A stretch of DNA of 64,000 nt from Maratus speciosus (GCA_963932465.1 OZ010794.1:445409502-445473501), one strand, 5' to 3'; shown: positions 35,401 through 47,035, counted from the first letter of the stretch. A program made the numbers and translations. Notes: generated from the sequence alone by a model not told the origin.

Positions 35401-36479
35401 CATGGAATGTTTCTGTACATGATGGAAACCTTGTACAAAATTTTTTGTGCTATATCAAAACCTTGATTTGCGATTTCTGGAAAACCGCGTTTTTCATTGT
35501 GTACGTTTACGAGAAACATCATTTCTTAAAAAGTTTTAAGATATTGAAATAAAAATTCGTCACAAGGTTCTGATCATCTATTAGTATGTCATGAAGCAAA
35601 ATATATATTGTAAATTTGTATATATTAATTTAAGAGCTATTTTTTATTGAAAAATACACATAAAAAAATCATGTTTTGTGTACGAAATTTGATATATGTT
35701 AGTAAATTTAATATGTATTGCAAATCTATTGCTTCATAACACAGGTAAGTGATTTGCTAATAAATTGTTGAAAAAAAAAGTGAAATATATTGAATAGATT
35801 TCGTTACAGAAGGTTTGGCATAAACTCAATTCCTTACTAAATGTTGCCTAAATTAGAAAAGTTAGTTAAAATTCCATTTAAAAATTTATATGAATTCGTA
35901 GTTTTATTCCCTGTTTTAACTAAAAACTTTCTGAAGCCAAGAATGAAATACTATAAAGGCTACTTCCTTGATTGTGGAAACGTATCTCCCATGAAAACCG
36001 CTTTGTGTTATGTTTACTGCTACAAAGTTTCTGATCTGAAAAACACCGAAAGAGTAAATACCTGTTGCAACCTTTCAAAATTATACAGCTAAGCTTTCAC
36101 AATTCCAACTGGCATGCAGTGTTAAGATACAACTTCAATTCCCATATTACAACCCATTCCCATTTAAACAAAGTTATTATTTATTATATCTGCGTTGAAT
36201 TGAATATTTAACGCAGATTTATGAAACAGACATTTCAATTTACAGTAACAATGAGACTTCTGACGGTTTTTCGAGGAGCCTGGGGCCACTGCCCCGCATC
36301 CCCGACAGTAACAAAATGGAAACCTAACCGGAACTGAATCATGGCAGTACTGGGAAAAAATGCTTAAAAATGGGGGGGGGGGGGGGGGGAAACAAACAAG
36401 TAATTCCTGAGCTCAAAAATGAAAAGTAAAGAAATAAATTAATGAAAATACTAACAGTTTAAAAATTTAAAAAACATGA
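35401..36479. other. Stretch without a supported gene
   Basis: An 83-codon frame at 35841-36092 has no recognised domain or context. A run of about 18 G lies near 36372-36389. A short GC-rich patch (36270-36310) resembles 3' flanks of non-LTR elements but is not assigned. Confidence 0.45.
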
Positions 36480-39400
36480 TCTAAATAAAATACTCAATGG
36501 ATGGTAACTCCCGCGCCTAGCCCACGCTTCATCGCGGGTCCAGGCTACCATGGCTGCACAGATGTTCGCAGACTTTGGCCTTGAAAAAGGCCCTTTGAGA
36601 CATCGATTCACCACGGATTGGGAGCACCGTCCACAGCTGAGTCTGGGGGAAAAGTGGCGATCCGCTCGGAGAGCGGGTCTATTTAATGGTGCAGGGGAAA
36701 AGAGGAGGAGCTTAGCATAGAAGGAAGGAATTTAACTGGCTGGGAGAAGTTGCTATTGGAAACTTTTAGGTTTGTTGAGCAGAGCGTTAAGGGAAAACTT
36801 TAAAAATTTACAGAAAAACTACTAATTAAGAGAATTTTAAGGGTTTGAAGATTAAAATTAAAAGATATGCAGAGCATTTAAAATCATACCTAACTTAGGT
36901 CTTTTTCTGTTATGGATGTCAAAAATATCGTACACTGGGAGAGTATTTAAAGCACTATTTTCAGAGTTTTCCAAAGAAAGATGAAAGTTAATATTTAAAT
37001 CTTGAATGTGAGTATTTAATCTGGGATAGTCAATATCTTTATAGAGATGATAATTTCGAATATAATAAGGCACATCATATATTAGTCTGATGGTAGAATT
37101 TTGGGATTGTATAAGGAGTTTGATGTGACTATAAGCAGCATAACTCCAAATTTGGCATCCATAAGTTAAAATTGGTCTTAAAAAGGAGTTGTAAAGGAGC
37201 AATTTATTATTAATTGACAAATCATTGTTTCGAGCTAATAAGGGGTAAATTAGATTTTTAGCTACTCGAAACTTGTTACGCGCGTAGTGGATGTGTTGTC
37301 TGAAAGTGAGATTTTTATCAAGGATAATACCTAAGTATTTACAAGTGTTTGACCATGGCAATTCGGTATTGTTAAAGTTAATTTTATACTTATTAAGGTT
37401 ATTATCAGTTAATTTACAAAAGAGGATGGCTTGTGTTTTGCTTACGTTAATTTTAATACGCCATTTTTGGAACCACTTTGACAGTATTTTAAGATGGCGG
37501 GAAATTGAAAGGATTGCAAATTTACGATTTCTATGGGATGCAAACACACAAGTATCATCCGCGAATTTAGCCAAATTAGTAAAGGGGTGGTGGGGCATGT
37601 CATTAATAAAAAGGTTAAAAAGAATTCCTGAGATACGGGATCCTTGAGGAATTCCAAAGGGGGCAAAAAGGTTCCTGGAAAGTTTATCATTTACTCTTAC
37701 GTTAAAATTTCTGTCAAGCAGATAGTAATAAATAAGTTTAATTAAATAGGGAGGGAAGTTATAATTAATTAATTTGAATATAAGGCCTAGAATCCAAACT
37801 TTGTCAAACGCTTTCTCAATATCGAGGAAGACTGCGGCTGCATAACTTTTTGAGATTTTTGCAGTTGTGATGTGCTCCACCAGTCTATACACTTGATGAG
37901 GGGCTGACAGCTCCTCTCTGAATCCGAACTGGTCAGGTGCCATTAAATTATTATTATTGATGTGATTTTTCAGCTCTTTGGCGATGAAAGCTTCTGCAAG
38001 TTTACTGAGGGAATTGAGAAGGGAGATGGGGCGATAGCTGGTGGGGTTTTCGGGAGGTTTTGAACTTTTAAGAATCGGGGCGATGAGTGCAGTCTTCCAG
38101 TACAGTGGGAAATAAGAAAATTTGAAAAGGCTGTTAATAAGCAGGGTGATCTTTGGAATATAGGAAATAGGTAGTTTCTTAAGCATTTCGTTAGTGATTT
38201 TGCTGACGCCTGGGGATTTTTTATTTTTAAGTTTACTAATTTCGTTAATGACGTCAGCATGGGTGACCAGAAAAGAGGGAGGGGGAATGGGACTGCTTAA
38301 GAAATTTCTGACGGCATCATTTACTTCTCTCTCAGTTTCAGGATTAGTAACAGGGTTTCCTGTGAACTGCAATTCCAGGCTGCTGGCAATCGCATCTGCC
38401 TTTTCTTCATCTTCGTACGCGCAGTTATTTGAATTTGGAATATTAATGGGGGGCATTTTAGTGACAGAGCTCTTAAATCTTTTGGCTGCCTTCCATATGC
38501 TGGCGTCCTCTGGTGAAAGGGATTGGAGGTACAGAGTCCAGCTGTCTTGGCGGAGCCGGTGCAAAAAATTTTTAAGTTCTTGTTGAGCTCTGTTCATTAT
38601 AATTTTGTCCGAAATTCTGCGCGTACGTTGCCAAATTTTCCTAGCACGGTTCTTGTTCGTAGTTAATCTGCGGACATGGGGATCAAGTTTGTAGAATTCG
38701 TTGTTATAAATCTGAGTAGTAGCACGATCAACAGCGTCTTTGATTTCACTAGTAATAGTTACAGAAAGAGTTTCAATGTCGTTTGTGCTGTTGATCTCGG
38801 GTAAAGTGGGGGGAATTTCATTAATGATATTTTGAAACTGAGTCCAGTTGATTCTGTTGATAATTTTGGTAGGGGGGGGTGGAATTTTGACTTGAATTTT
38901 GAGATTAATCGGGTTGTGATCTGAACTCAGTTCTGGAAGAGAATCCATGGTTTTAACGTAGTTAAACCCGTTAAAAAGGCCGAAATCAATTGTGCTACTA
39001 CTGTTGTTAGAAAATCTAGTTGGGGTGGCCGGAAAAACAATGTCCGCAGTTGAATTTTGAAGAAAATTGTAGATTCTATCGCCATATGCATTGCTGTTAT
39101 TGCAGTTCCAGGAAGGGTGGTGGGCATTGAAGTCACCGATCAGGAATGTGTTGACGTCATGACGGAGGAGGTGGCTTAGATCGTTCATGACGTCACTCGC
39201 GCGCTCATTAACGGGGCAGTAAACTGAGAAAAAAGTAAGGGGATGAGAAGATGGAATTTTTAAGGTGACACCTGTAGCGTTGACGATGTTTGGAAGCCGG
39301 GCCGGGGGGGCGGGGTAAAAATTTAAACAATTTTTGATGCAGACAGCCGTTCCCCTAATGGGTCGCGAGCTGTTGCGGTTGTCAAAATCAGTTCTAAGGA

Positions 39401-39620
39401 TGTGGTAATTTGGAATTTTGAAGGAAATGCCAGGTCGTAATTTTGTTTCTTGAAGTAGAACAATATCGGGGTTGTGCTCCTTTACGAACGCCCTGAGCTC
39501 AGGAATTTTACCAATAATGCCATCGCAATTCCACGAAAAAATATTCAAACATCCTCTGGAACCCATTAATGGGCCAGAGTTTGCAATCAGTTTCTGTATT
39601 ATATAAAGAGTAACTGTTAG
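36480..39620 (-). mobile_element. Jockey-like non-LTR retrotransposon, ORF1 missing
   Basis: ORF2 is complete and uninterrupted. The downstream 3' UTR (about 36480-36857) includes a GC-rich segment at 36500-36700. Upstream of ORF2 the frame closes at a TAA near 39650 and no ORF1 (gag-like, zinc-knuckle) is visible before 40970, so the copy is probably 5'-truncated. Exact boundaries and target duplications could not be read. Confidence 0.75.
36858..39566 (-). CDS. LINE ORF2: EEP endonuclease-reverse transcriptase (902 aa)
   Basis: The protein nicks target DNA and copies its own RNA at the nick (target-primed reverse transcription). Residues 1-220 form an apurinic-type endonuclease: N13 in FSWNCDG, E40 in LLQETK, D145/N147 in IGDFNAHH, D194 in TIDFGL, and D216-H217 in SSDHNPI are the expected catalytic positions. 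The RT follows: YRPISLL from Y511, LDIEKAFDKVW, GIPQGS near 638, and the FADD box at 668-671. A roughly 200-residue C-terminal region completes it, without an obvious zinc knuckle. Length and motif wording fit the Jockey clade. The ATG at 39566 is the first in the frame. No stop or frameshift was seen, which suggests a young copy. Confidence 0.93.
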   Translation of the reverse strand: MGSRGCLNIFSWNCDGIIGKIPELRAFVKEHNPDIVLLQETKLRPGISFKIPNYHILRTDFDNRNSSRPIRGTAVCIKNCLNFYPAPPARLPNIVNATGVTLKIPSSHPLTFFSVYCPVNERASDVMNDLSHLLRHDVNTFLIGDFNAHHPSWNCNNSNAYGDRIYNFLQNSTADIVFPATPTRFSNNSSSTIDFGLFNGFNYVKTMDSLPELSSDHNPINLKIQVKIPPPPTKIINRINWTQFQNIINEIPPTLPEINSTNDIETLSVTITSEIKDAVDRATTQIYNNEFYKLDPHVRRLTTNKNRARKIWQRTRRISDKIIMNRAQQELKNFLHRLRQDSWTLYLQSLSPEDASIWKAAKRFKSSVTKMPPINIPNSNNCAYEDEEKADAIASSLELQFTGNPVTNPETEREVNDAVRNFLSSPIPPPSFLVTHADVINEISKLKNKKSPGVSKITNEMLKKLPISYIPKITLLINSLFKFSYFPLYWKTALIAPILKSSKPPENPTSYRPISLLNSLSKLAEAFIAKELKNHINNNNLMAPDQFGFREELSAPHQVYRLVEHITTAKISKSYAAAVFLDIEKAFDKVWILGLIFKLINYNFPPYLIKLIYYYLLDRNFNVRVNDKLSRNLFAPFGIPQGSRISGILFNLFINDMPHHPFTNLAKFADDTCVFASHRNRKFAILSISRHLKILSKWFQKWRIKINVSKTQAILFCKLTDNNLNKYKINFNNTELPWSNTCKYLGIILDKNLTFRQHIHYARNKFRVAKNLIYPLLARNNDLSINNKLLLYNSFLRPILTYGCQIWSYAAYSHIKLLIQSQNSTIRLIYDVPYYIRNYHLYKDIDYPRLNTHIQDLNINFHLSLENSENSALNTLPVYDIFDIHNRKRPKLGMILNALHIF

Positions 39621-40974
39621 GTATTTTTGATGTGAGTTTTATATTTTATGCGTATATCTCTTTATTGTAGTATATTTAAGTTTTGTTCAAGCTTTTGACG
39701 CCGTGTCGATGAATAATGACAAATATACGAATAAAAACCTAAACAGAAATTGCAATCACAAGATAAGGTGCTAGAGAAAATTTACTTAAACTATTAATAC
39801 TGTAGTATAATTTACAAAGTTATTCGTAAACATAAATTAAGGATAAAATAAAAATTCTTAAAAGAAAAAGTAATTGAAACAGTATTAAATGAAACAGTCA
39901 TATATTTTCAAAAGCTAAGATATACATATAAATCAATTTTGTTCATTTGTTGTGATAAAAGAATTTCCTAAGCACTGTCAATAGAATTATTGTCCCGCCC
40001 CCAAGAGATGGAATAAGTAAAGAAGGTGTTCCCACTGGACCAAAAAATCCACTTGTGCAAACGCAGGAAAAGGCTTTGAAAATACTATTTATACTATAGT
40101 TAACAAAGTGTTGCTCGAGGGTACAACTTTTTGTGACTAGTAATCTTCAACTTATATATCTTCACAAAAGAATATGAACATTTCATTACTAGACAATTCA
40201 ATTATTACATTTTAAACCTGAACTCAAAAATTATAGGAATTTTTTAAAATATCATATGTTCAACTATTAAAATATTATGTACTTCTTTCTATGTCCATTT
40301 CTGAGGTATCACCCAAGATATTTAAATTTCTAAAGAAAACAATACTCTCATATACTTGAAAGCAGAGAAAGTAGAACTTGAGTTTGAAAGAAATACTAAA
40401 CAAAATTAATTTATTTTAACATTTGTAGCATCCCCACATTTTTTCAATGCTTGTACTCTTTTAATGTCATGAAATTACCGTTTAATGACGTAATTGATAG
40501 TTTAATTAACGAAAACCTAATAAATCAGTAAAACCTCATTAAAAATACACATAAATGTCGAATTAAAAATCCATGACGTAACAAACATGTGTAACGAATC
40601 TGACGTCAAGTGATTGTGACGTCATGATCATTCATTCTTGTTAAATGCATTCTAAATTATTGTTTTGCATTATTTTAGTTTTCTTCTATATTATTTACCA
40701 TTTTTAATGATGTTATACATTTAATAAATGTATATTAAATTACTGTTTTGAATGCGATTGGCCATTGTCAATGAAAATGTAATTGGCGATTAACGGTGAT
40801 CTACGTAAATGATACGTGTAAATGATACGTAAATACCAAATTAGCTTACGATACGATTTGAAATTTCATTCATTAAATATTATTACATGAATTGCGCTTG
40901 TGTACATTTCACTTCGTTAAGAAAACTTCTTAAAAGAAGTTGAGTTCTACGGCACTTCACCTAACAGAAGGATA
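39621..40974. other. Intergenic stretch; TGACGTCA sites near the right end
   Basis: No coding region. CRE-type TGACGTCA octamers occur at 40601-40608 and 40617-40624, with two more just inside the Tc3-like element (41000-41007, 41031-41038). TGACGTAA half-matches occur near 40483 and 40573. Confidence 0.5.
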
Positions 40975-42500
40975 CACTATGACGCAAAAGTTTAGACAAT
41001 GACGTCATTCAGCTTTAAAATGTAGAATTATGACGTCAGAATTACAAAAACCTGTAAATATATTCAAAAACTGATTTAAAATGCTATGTACAAAAGACAG
41101 TCGTTTTATTTGCTATAATACTAATTTTTTTCATAAAAACTCAAATGTGCTTGTCGCAAAAGTTTAGACACTATTCTAAATTTCTTTGAATATTCGCTGG
41201 CATATGCAAATTTAGAATCGATGATGTCACAAATTTCGAGTACTTAAGTTCTGCAAACGATTGCGCTTCATAGTCGACATGCCGAGAGCTAAAGAAATTC
41301 AAGTGAATGAGGTTTCAAGGATTTGGCAGTTGAAAGGTGAAGGGAAGAGCGTTTTTGAAATTTCTGCTATTATTAATAGGTCAAAAAAATCTATTTATCG
41401 AGTTTTATCGAGTGGTTCCGAATATAAAGGAAAATGTCGGTCTGGAAGGCCACGTGTGACAAATGTACGAGAGGATCGCCTGATACAAAGACTAGCGAGT
41501 ACTCAACAAATGAGCGTACGTGGAGTTCAAAGCTCATCGGGACTCTCTGTATCAAAGGATACGATTCGTAGACGAATTTTGGAAAAAGGAACAATCGTTT
41601 ATAGCAAAATGCAGAAGAAACCAGCTCTGAAACCATATCATAAGTTACAAAGACTTATGTGGGCTCGAAAGCATATGTCATATGGAGAGAAATGGCAGTC
41701 AGTCATATTTAGCGATGAAAAAAAGTGGAATCTGGATGGTCCAGATGGTTGTTTATCGTATTGGCATGACTTGCGGAAGGAACCTCGACGTTTTTTTAGT
41801 CGCAGACAAGGAGGGGGCTCGGTGATGGTTTGTGCAGCCTTTTGCTATAATGGACAAGTATCTCTGACCTTCACCAGTGGTCGTCAAACTTCACAGCATT
41901 ATACACAAACATTAGAAGAAAACCTACTGCCATTTGCTGAGCTTCTAGGGGGTCCTCAGTGGGAATTTTAGCAAGACAATGCTTCAATTCACACTGCAAA
42001 ACATTCAAAATCTTGGTTTAATTCCCATAATATAAGAGTTCTCGACTGGCCAGCATGTAGCCCAGATCTTAACCCTATAGAAAACCTTTGGAGCATCATG
42101 TGTCGCAAAGTTTATAGCAACGTTAGACAATACTCTTCTGAAAAGGAACTTAAGACATCTATTGAGAATGCATGGTACGATATCGATCCACAAACTATGC
42201 AAGATTTAGTTTCTTCCATGCAATCTCGTGTATATGACGTAATACATAAGCATGGATGCGCAACCAGGTTTTAAAAATTGTTTATTTCGATTTTATTTAA
42301 TTTGTGTCTAAACTTTTGAGACAGCAGTTTATTTTTGTTACCATTTAATTTATTGCAATATGCACAATTCCACTTTTCTTTGTTATAAATATTGTTTATA
42401 TGTACAGCACATTAATTTCAAGCAGTGATTTGAAAATTGAATAAATATTTTTCAAAGTATGTAAGAATTTCTTCATTGTCTAAACTTTTGCGTCATAGTG
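40975..42500 (+). mobile_element. Tc3-like element, nearly intact
   Basis: The ends read CACTATGACGCAAAAGTTTA and its inverse, flanked by TA (40973-40974, 42501-42502). The CGCAAAAGTTTAGACA motif recurs inside the left arm near 41156, giving a second binding-site-like repeat. Length (1,526 bp) is typical for the family. The single transposase frame has one nonsense codon. Confidence 0.92.
41279..42274 (+). pseudogene. Tc3-like DD34E transposase with one nonsense codon
   Basis: The frame opens at MPRAKEIQ (ATG at 41279; an upstream TTG is an unlikely start) and runs 331 sense positions. HTH domains occupy about 1-110 with GRPR at 56-59. The catalytic triad is D146 (IFSDEKKWNLDGPDG), D233 (QDNASIHTA) and E268 (LNPIENLW), with 34 residues between the last two. 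The only break is TAG at 41969-41971, immediately before QDNAS, where relatives usually have FQQDN, so the codon was probably CAG. The frame then continues cleanly to the TAA at 42274. The truncated 230-residue product would lack D233 and E268 and so be catalytically dead, but could still bind the ends. Confidence 0.93.
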
Positions 42501-42502
42501 TA

Positions 42503-43484
42503 CTAAACTTTGATTGGCTTACATGCTCGAATTATTTTTGCATGGCAAACTTCCCTGTTAGAGAACTTTCTATGCGAATGATTGCCTCCATAAATTAATA
42601 TTTTTTTCGCTCATTGAAGAACGAATCTTTTGTGTTTTCTTCGTTTGAAACAAATATTGGGCTGTCAATCTATTTAATTTTTCACTGAAGTTATCTCAGA
42701 ATATACACATACTAGCACCCTTTGCCCGCAACGCCCATCGGTTTTTCTAAACAAACCTTAAATCAAACAAAATACATCTGTGAATTTGATCATGTGTTTG
42801 AAAGTAATATGGACATATACCTGGAATGCCCATCCGAATCGCTACAAACGACATGGACGTCATTATGCTATTATATTTTCTATTGAGACAGACAAAATTT
42901 GAGCTGTTAAGGACCAACTTCTTTAGTTGGTCCTTTACCGTAGGATTTGGTAAAGTACGTTAGAACAATATGTAATATACTAAAACCATTCCTCTGAAAA
43001 TTTATCAAGGCAATTCTCATCAGAATCCGTCCAACAGAGCCTATTAAAAAAGGTAATCTTTCATAATTGGGTTTACCTGATTCTAGAACTTTCAGCCAAA
43101 TTTTTATAACCAAGCAATCTAGAACGATATGGATTTTATACTAAAATATTCCCTGAAAAATTTACTTACCAAGCAAGTTCCATCGAAATTCATTTAGCAA
43201 AATCTTTTAAATTGGCAAATGTACCAAAAATTTTTCCAAAAAATTATTTAATTAACAGTTTAACTCCTATCAAAATCCATTCAGCAGAGCCTTTAAATCT
43301 TTCATAATCGTGTTTATCTGATTTAGAATTTTCCCCCATAATTATTTATCTAAGCAATGTAGAACGATTTGATGTACTAAAATCTTTTCAAAAAAAATAT
43401 CTAACAATGTAAGTCCCATCAAAATCTATTCAGCAAAACTCAAGTTCTAAGCGGCCGAAACTAAATTTCTCTCTGCATTTCATA
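42503..43484. mobile_element. Helitron-type end at 42712 and degenerate repeat block
   Basis: On the minus strand, GCGGGCAAAGGGTG runs into CTAG (42715-42712) followed by T, a Helitron-like 3' end with a weak hairpin. Between about 42940 and 43450 the phrase CATCAAAATCCATTCAGCAG recurs in diverged form near 43020, 43183, 43267 and 43409. GGACCAACTTCTTTAGTTGGTCC near 42912 is a small palindrome. No gene. Confidence 0.4.
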
Positions 43485-43486
43485 TA

Positions 43487-45486
43487 CAGTGTGTTCACGT
43501 ATAACCTGACCGACCTTTATTTTCGCAACCGTTGGTCCTAGATGCATACTTCCAGTTACAAAAATGGTTCAAATAAGGTAAAGAATTATTTTTAACCCGT
43601 TGGGGACGAGCGAAACGAATACGTGCCGCATGAAGCGCTCAGAATCCTTGTTTTTCCTCACCAGTAAAATTTTACTGTAAAATTTGCCTTATTTAATCAG
43701 CGCATTTTCTCGATTCAAGAAGACACAAATTTCTTTTTTTAAAAAACGGTGACAAAAGATTAAAAATTTCGTAAAAGGCTCCCGTCCCGAAGGTGTTAAA
43801 GCGATTTGGGTCAAGGAAAACATTTATTAAAAAATTACGAAATTTAAATTTGTATACGGTCCCCCGGTCCTATAAGTGATATTTAGTAAAAATTTACTGT
43901 GACACTAACAAGTAAGACAGAAAAAGTCCCATTCAGCTAACATTAAAATTGATTGAGTTATGACACTTTGAAATGCATGACTTATACCACTTTTTTGCAG
44001 CTCAAAACAGATGATTTCGACCATGCTTTCAGGGATCGTATATATCGATACTTAAACTTATTTCAAGGTATCTGCGGTTTGAAAGAAATCGTACAACTAT
44101 TACGACTGAGTTAACTTTATTAGTTAAGTTTCAGATTAGTTAAAATAATTGTATTTTAACATATGTTGTATTTTGTAAGGATTTGAGGCTATGATTTCTT
44201 TTAACTAAAATTATGTTATTTTCATAAGGTTTTATTTAACTTGCAATGCTTGTCTTTCCAGTTTAAAATTTGTACTCGAACTTTAATTGACTTTTAAATG
44301 TCCGATCGAAGTTAAAATTTTACATACTGACTTAAATCCGATTACAATGTAATATTATTATGATTTTCGACGCTTACCATCTTTTACATACTTATATTAG
44401 AGGATAACACAAAATAATTCGGATAGATTACCGTCAACAAGTTCAAGAAATGGTTTTAGATTAGATAACATAAATCTGCGATGGTTGTGTTTTTTAACTT
44501 TTTTAATTACGTTTATGTATTTTTAACGCTAAATAAAAAAATTACCTTCCCTTTTAACCATCATGTCAGGATTTTTCGCAAATCGTAAATTTCAAGGTTA
44601 AAAAATAGCGAAAAATCTGATACACTAAAATAGATGTAAGACTTTTTTATTCAGTTTAATTTTATTTAATTCAATAATTTATTCAATTTTGTGGCTTATA
44701 CTGGGTTTCTTACAGATAAACAGCTCAGGGGTCCGATGAGGTTGGGAGGGGAGGGGGGATCAATTTTAACTTTGAACTTTTTAACTTTGAAATTTGCGAT
44801 TTGAGAAAAATCCTGACGTGATGGTGTAAAATGAAGGTCATTTTCGGATTCAGCGCTAAAAAATACATGTGAATCAATTTTCAAAAGCTATAAAATATGG
44901 CACAACCCAAAATTTGAAAGACGGTGCAATCTAACAGCATTTTAAAATATGTATCATTTTTGTAAAGAATTGAGGCTTTCGTTTTTCATCCCTTTATTTA
45001 ACAAAAACTCTGTTATTTTTATCCTCTTATATGTGGTGTACAAATTGTATATTTTGAAGTAACATGCCAGAATGATCAAAGATTTCTAATTTATATTGCA
45101 ATGCTAATTTGACTCTCGACCATTTCTTTAATATATCTGACGAAATTATATTTCTACTAAATTTGTGAATGACCCCTAATTTGCAGCAAAAAATATGCTC
45201 CAACTTTAAACAGCTATTACTCGGTCAATTTTAATCGCAGAATAACGGAACTTTTTTTGTCTTACTTGTCAGTGTAACAGGAAAGTTTTACTAAATATAA
45301 CTTATAGGACCGGGGGACCGTATAAAAATTTAGATTCTGTAATTCTTCGCTAAATTGTTTTTTCGCTTCAAACTTTTTTTACCTTAACTCTGCACCTAAT
45401 TTTGACCACTTTTGTAATTGGAAGTATGCATCTAGGACCAACGGTTGCGAAAATAAAGGTCGGTCAGGTTATACGTGGACACACTG
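43487..45486. mobile_element. 2.0-kb TA-flanked long-TIR element without ORF
   Basis: CAGTGTGTTCACGTATAACC at the left is matched by its inverse at the right, with TA on both sides (43485-43486, 45487-45488). Pairing is very close for about 75 bp and continues for roughly 300 bp (GTCCCCCGGTCCTATAAGT). A second inverted pair occurs at the centre (44559-44610 with 44770-44825). The left arm contains a TTAA MITE. No transposase frame. Confidence 0.8.
43596..43795. mobile_element. TTAA-flanked MITE (family 1), 200 bp
   Basis: TTAA lies at 43592-43595 and 43796-43799. The ends are CCCGTTGGGGACGAGCG and CCGTCCCGAAGGTG. It contains the palindrome CAGTAAAATTTTACTG. It lies in the left arm of the 2.0-kb element; the right arm lacks it. 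Confidence 0.85.
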
Positions 45487-45873
45487 TATATTATAGGTAC
45501 TTTAGTTAAATTTAAATATATATTTCACAATCGCGTAAACCAGATTATAGAACTTCAGGGATGTAGGGGCAGGTTTACGTTTATATACTATCTGGATTTC
45601 TTAAGAAACTCTGCGCATCTTCCATAGCAATAGAGAGAGTCCTTGGAATAAAGTCAGCTGACAAGTTGTTTAACCGTTGTATTTCAGAATGAAATAAACA
45701 TATAAGGCATTTATTTTTCAACTCTTTGAAATCGTAAATTGCCTTGGTGCCTCAGAGACAACAATAGAGAAAAAGAATTTTACCATAGAAACCAACAACA
45801 TACGTCTCATGTCGATTTGAATAGCTACGCCCCCTACACCACCTTCCAATGATTTTCATGCATATTATACATA

Positions 45874-46853
45874 CAGGGTGTCCATAATTAAACGACCCTA
45901 CTTTAACCCCTTAACGCTCGAATTAAATTACGGTTGAATAATTCAAATTGCTTATTGGCACCACTTTTATGAAAAAGAAATATTCACCTTATTTAATGAC
46001 AGTAAAAACGATACTAAAACATAGCCAATTTCACTATTTTATAAAACTGGTGGGAATCAAACAATTTGAGTAAAAGACACAGCCTGAGAATATCTCGGGA
46101 GCGAGAATTAAGGGGTTAAAGTTGTCTACAGACAAAACTATTGTTCACAAAGTTATGAAATTTGGTAAAATACATAACAAAGGGATGGGAATTTTTTTAA
46201 GCTGAAAAATATATGAATAAAAATAGTTCAAAATTTTGCCACCAGAAGGCGATTTTTAATAAATTACACATTTAGCTTTACGATAGTTTAGAAATTTTAT
46301 TTACAGGATGTTCATAATTACTCGACCCTATTTTAATGTTGTCTACAGACGAAATTATTGTTCAGAATGTTGTGAAATTTTGTGGAGTACATAATAAAAA
46401 TATGGGAAATTGTTTGAGCGAAAAAAAAATTAGGAAGCCGAATTACACATTTAGCTTACATTTATGATAGTTTAACAAATTTTGTTGTAACCAAACATGT
46501 TCTGCATGACTTTTATCATTTTCAGATACCATCTGGAATCGTAAAATAGCAATGTTTTACAGTTGGTCGCAGTGTGTTGGTCGCAAAGGGAAATGCTAGG
46601 TAAATGTTGTGAAATGCTGTCTTAAAATAAGGTTAAGTGAATTAATAAAATTTATAAACTATCTTAATGCTAAATGTGTAATTTATTAAAAATCGCCCTC
46701 TGGTGGCGAATTTTTGAACAGTTTTTATTTATATATTTTTCAGCTGTAACAAATTCCCATCCCTTTATTAGGTATTTTAACAAATTTCACAACTTTATGA
46801 GCAATAGTCAGTAGATAACTTTAAAGTAGAGTCGTTTAATTATGGGCAGCTTG
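45874..46853. mobile_element. 980-bp TA-flanked long-TIR element
   Basis: The ends read CAGGGTGTCCATAATTAAAC and, reversed at the right, CAAGCTGCCCATAATTAAAC, flanked by TA (45872-45873, 46854-46855). The arms extend about 200 bp (AATTACACATTTAGC; CGCCCTCTGGTGGC). A direct internal copy of the left end begins near 46308. The left arm is interrupted by a TTAA MITE. No ORF. Confidence 0.85.
45907..46115. mobile_element. TTAA MITE with empty site in the opposite arm
   Basis: TTAA occurs at 45903-45906 and 46116-46119. Removing the element and one TTAA restores TACTTTAAAGTTGTCTAC. The opposite arm (46817-46832, reversed) reads CTACTTTAAAGTTATCTAC. Ends are CCCCTTAACGCTCG and CGAGAATTAAGGGG. Precise TTAA duplication fits piggyBac-type mobilisation. 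Confidence 0.92.
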
Positions 46854-47035
46854 TACATCCATAAATATTTCTGTACTTGAGAACCAAACTATCGTGAGTT
46901 CAAAAATGACGAATTTCATGCTAACAGCTTTTTATGTTGAAGAAATTGTTCTCTTTCGAGTCAAACTATCGCTATAGTTGTATAATAAGACTTATAATTG
47001 ATATCATATTATGATATCAATTTGTGAAAATAGAG

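Larger units (their letters stand above)
45640..47035 (+). repeat. Dispersed repeat R, copy 2, interrupted
   Basis: It is homologous to 16220-16660 but split at ATGCATATTATACA by the element at 45874-46853. Both halves align to the continuous copy at 16.2-16.7 kb. Confidence 0.75.

Noticed and set aside
35841..36092. 83-codon frame
   Set aside because: No domain, no context and no homologous copy in the window; too short to separate from chance in AT-rich DNA.
38194..38586. 130-codon plus-strand frame
   Set aside because: It lies antisense within the LINE ORF2 and is a shadow of that frame.
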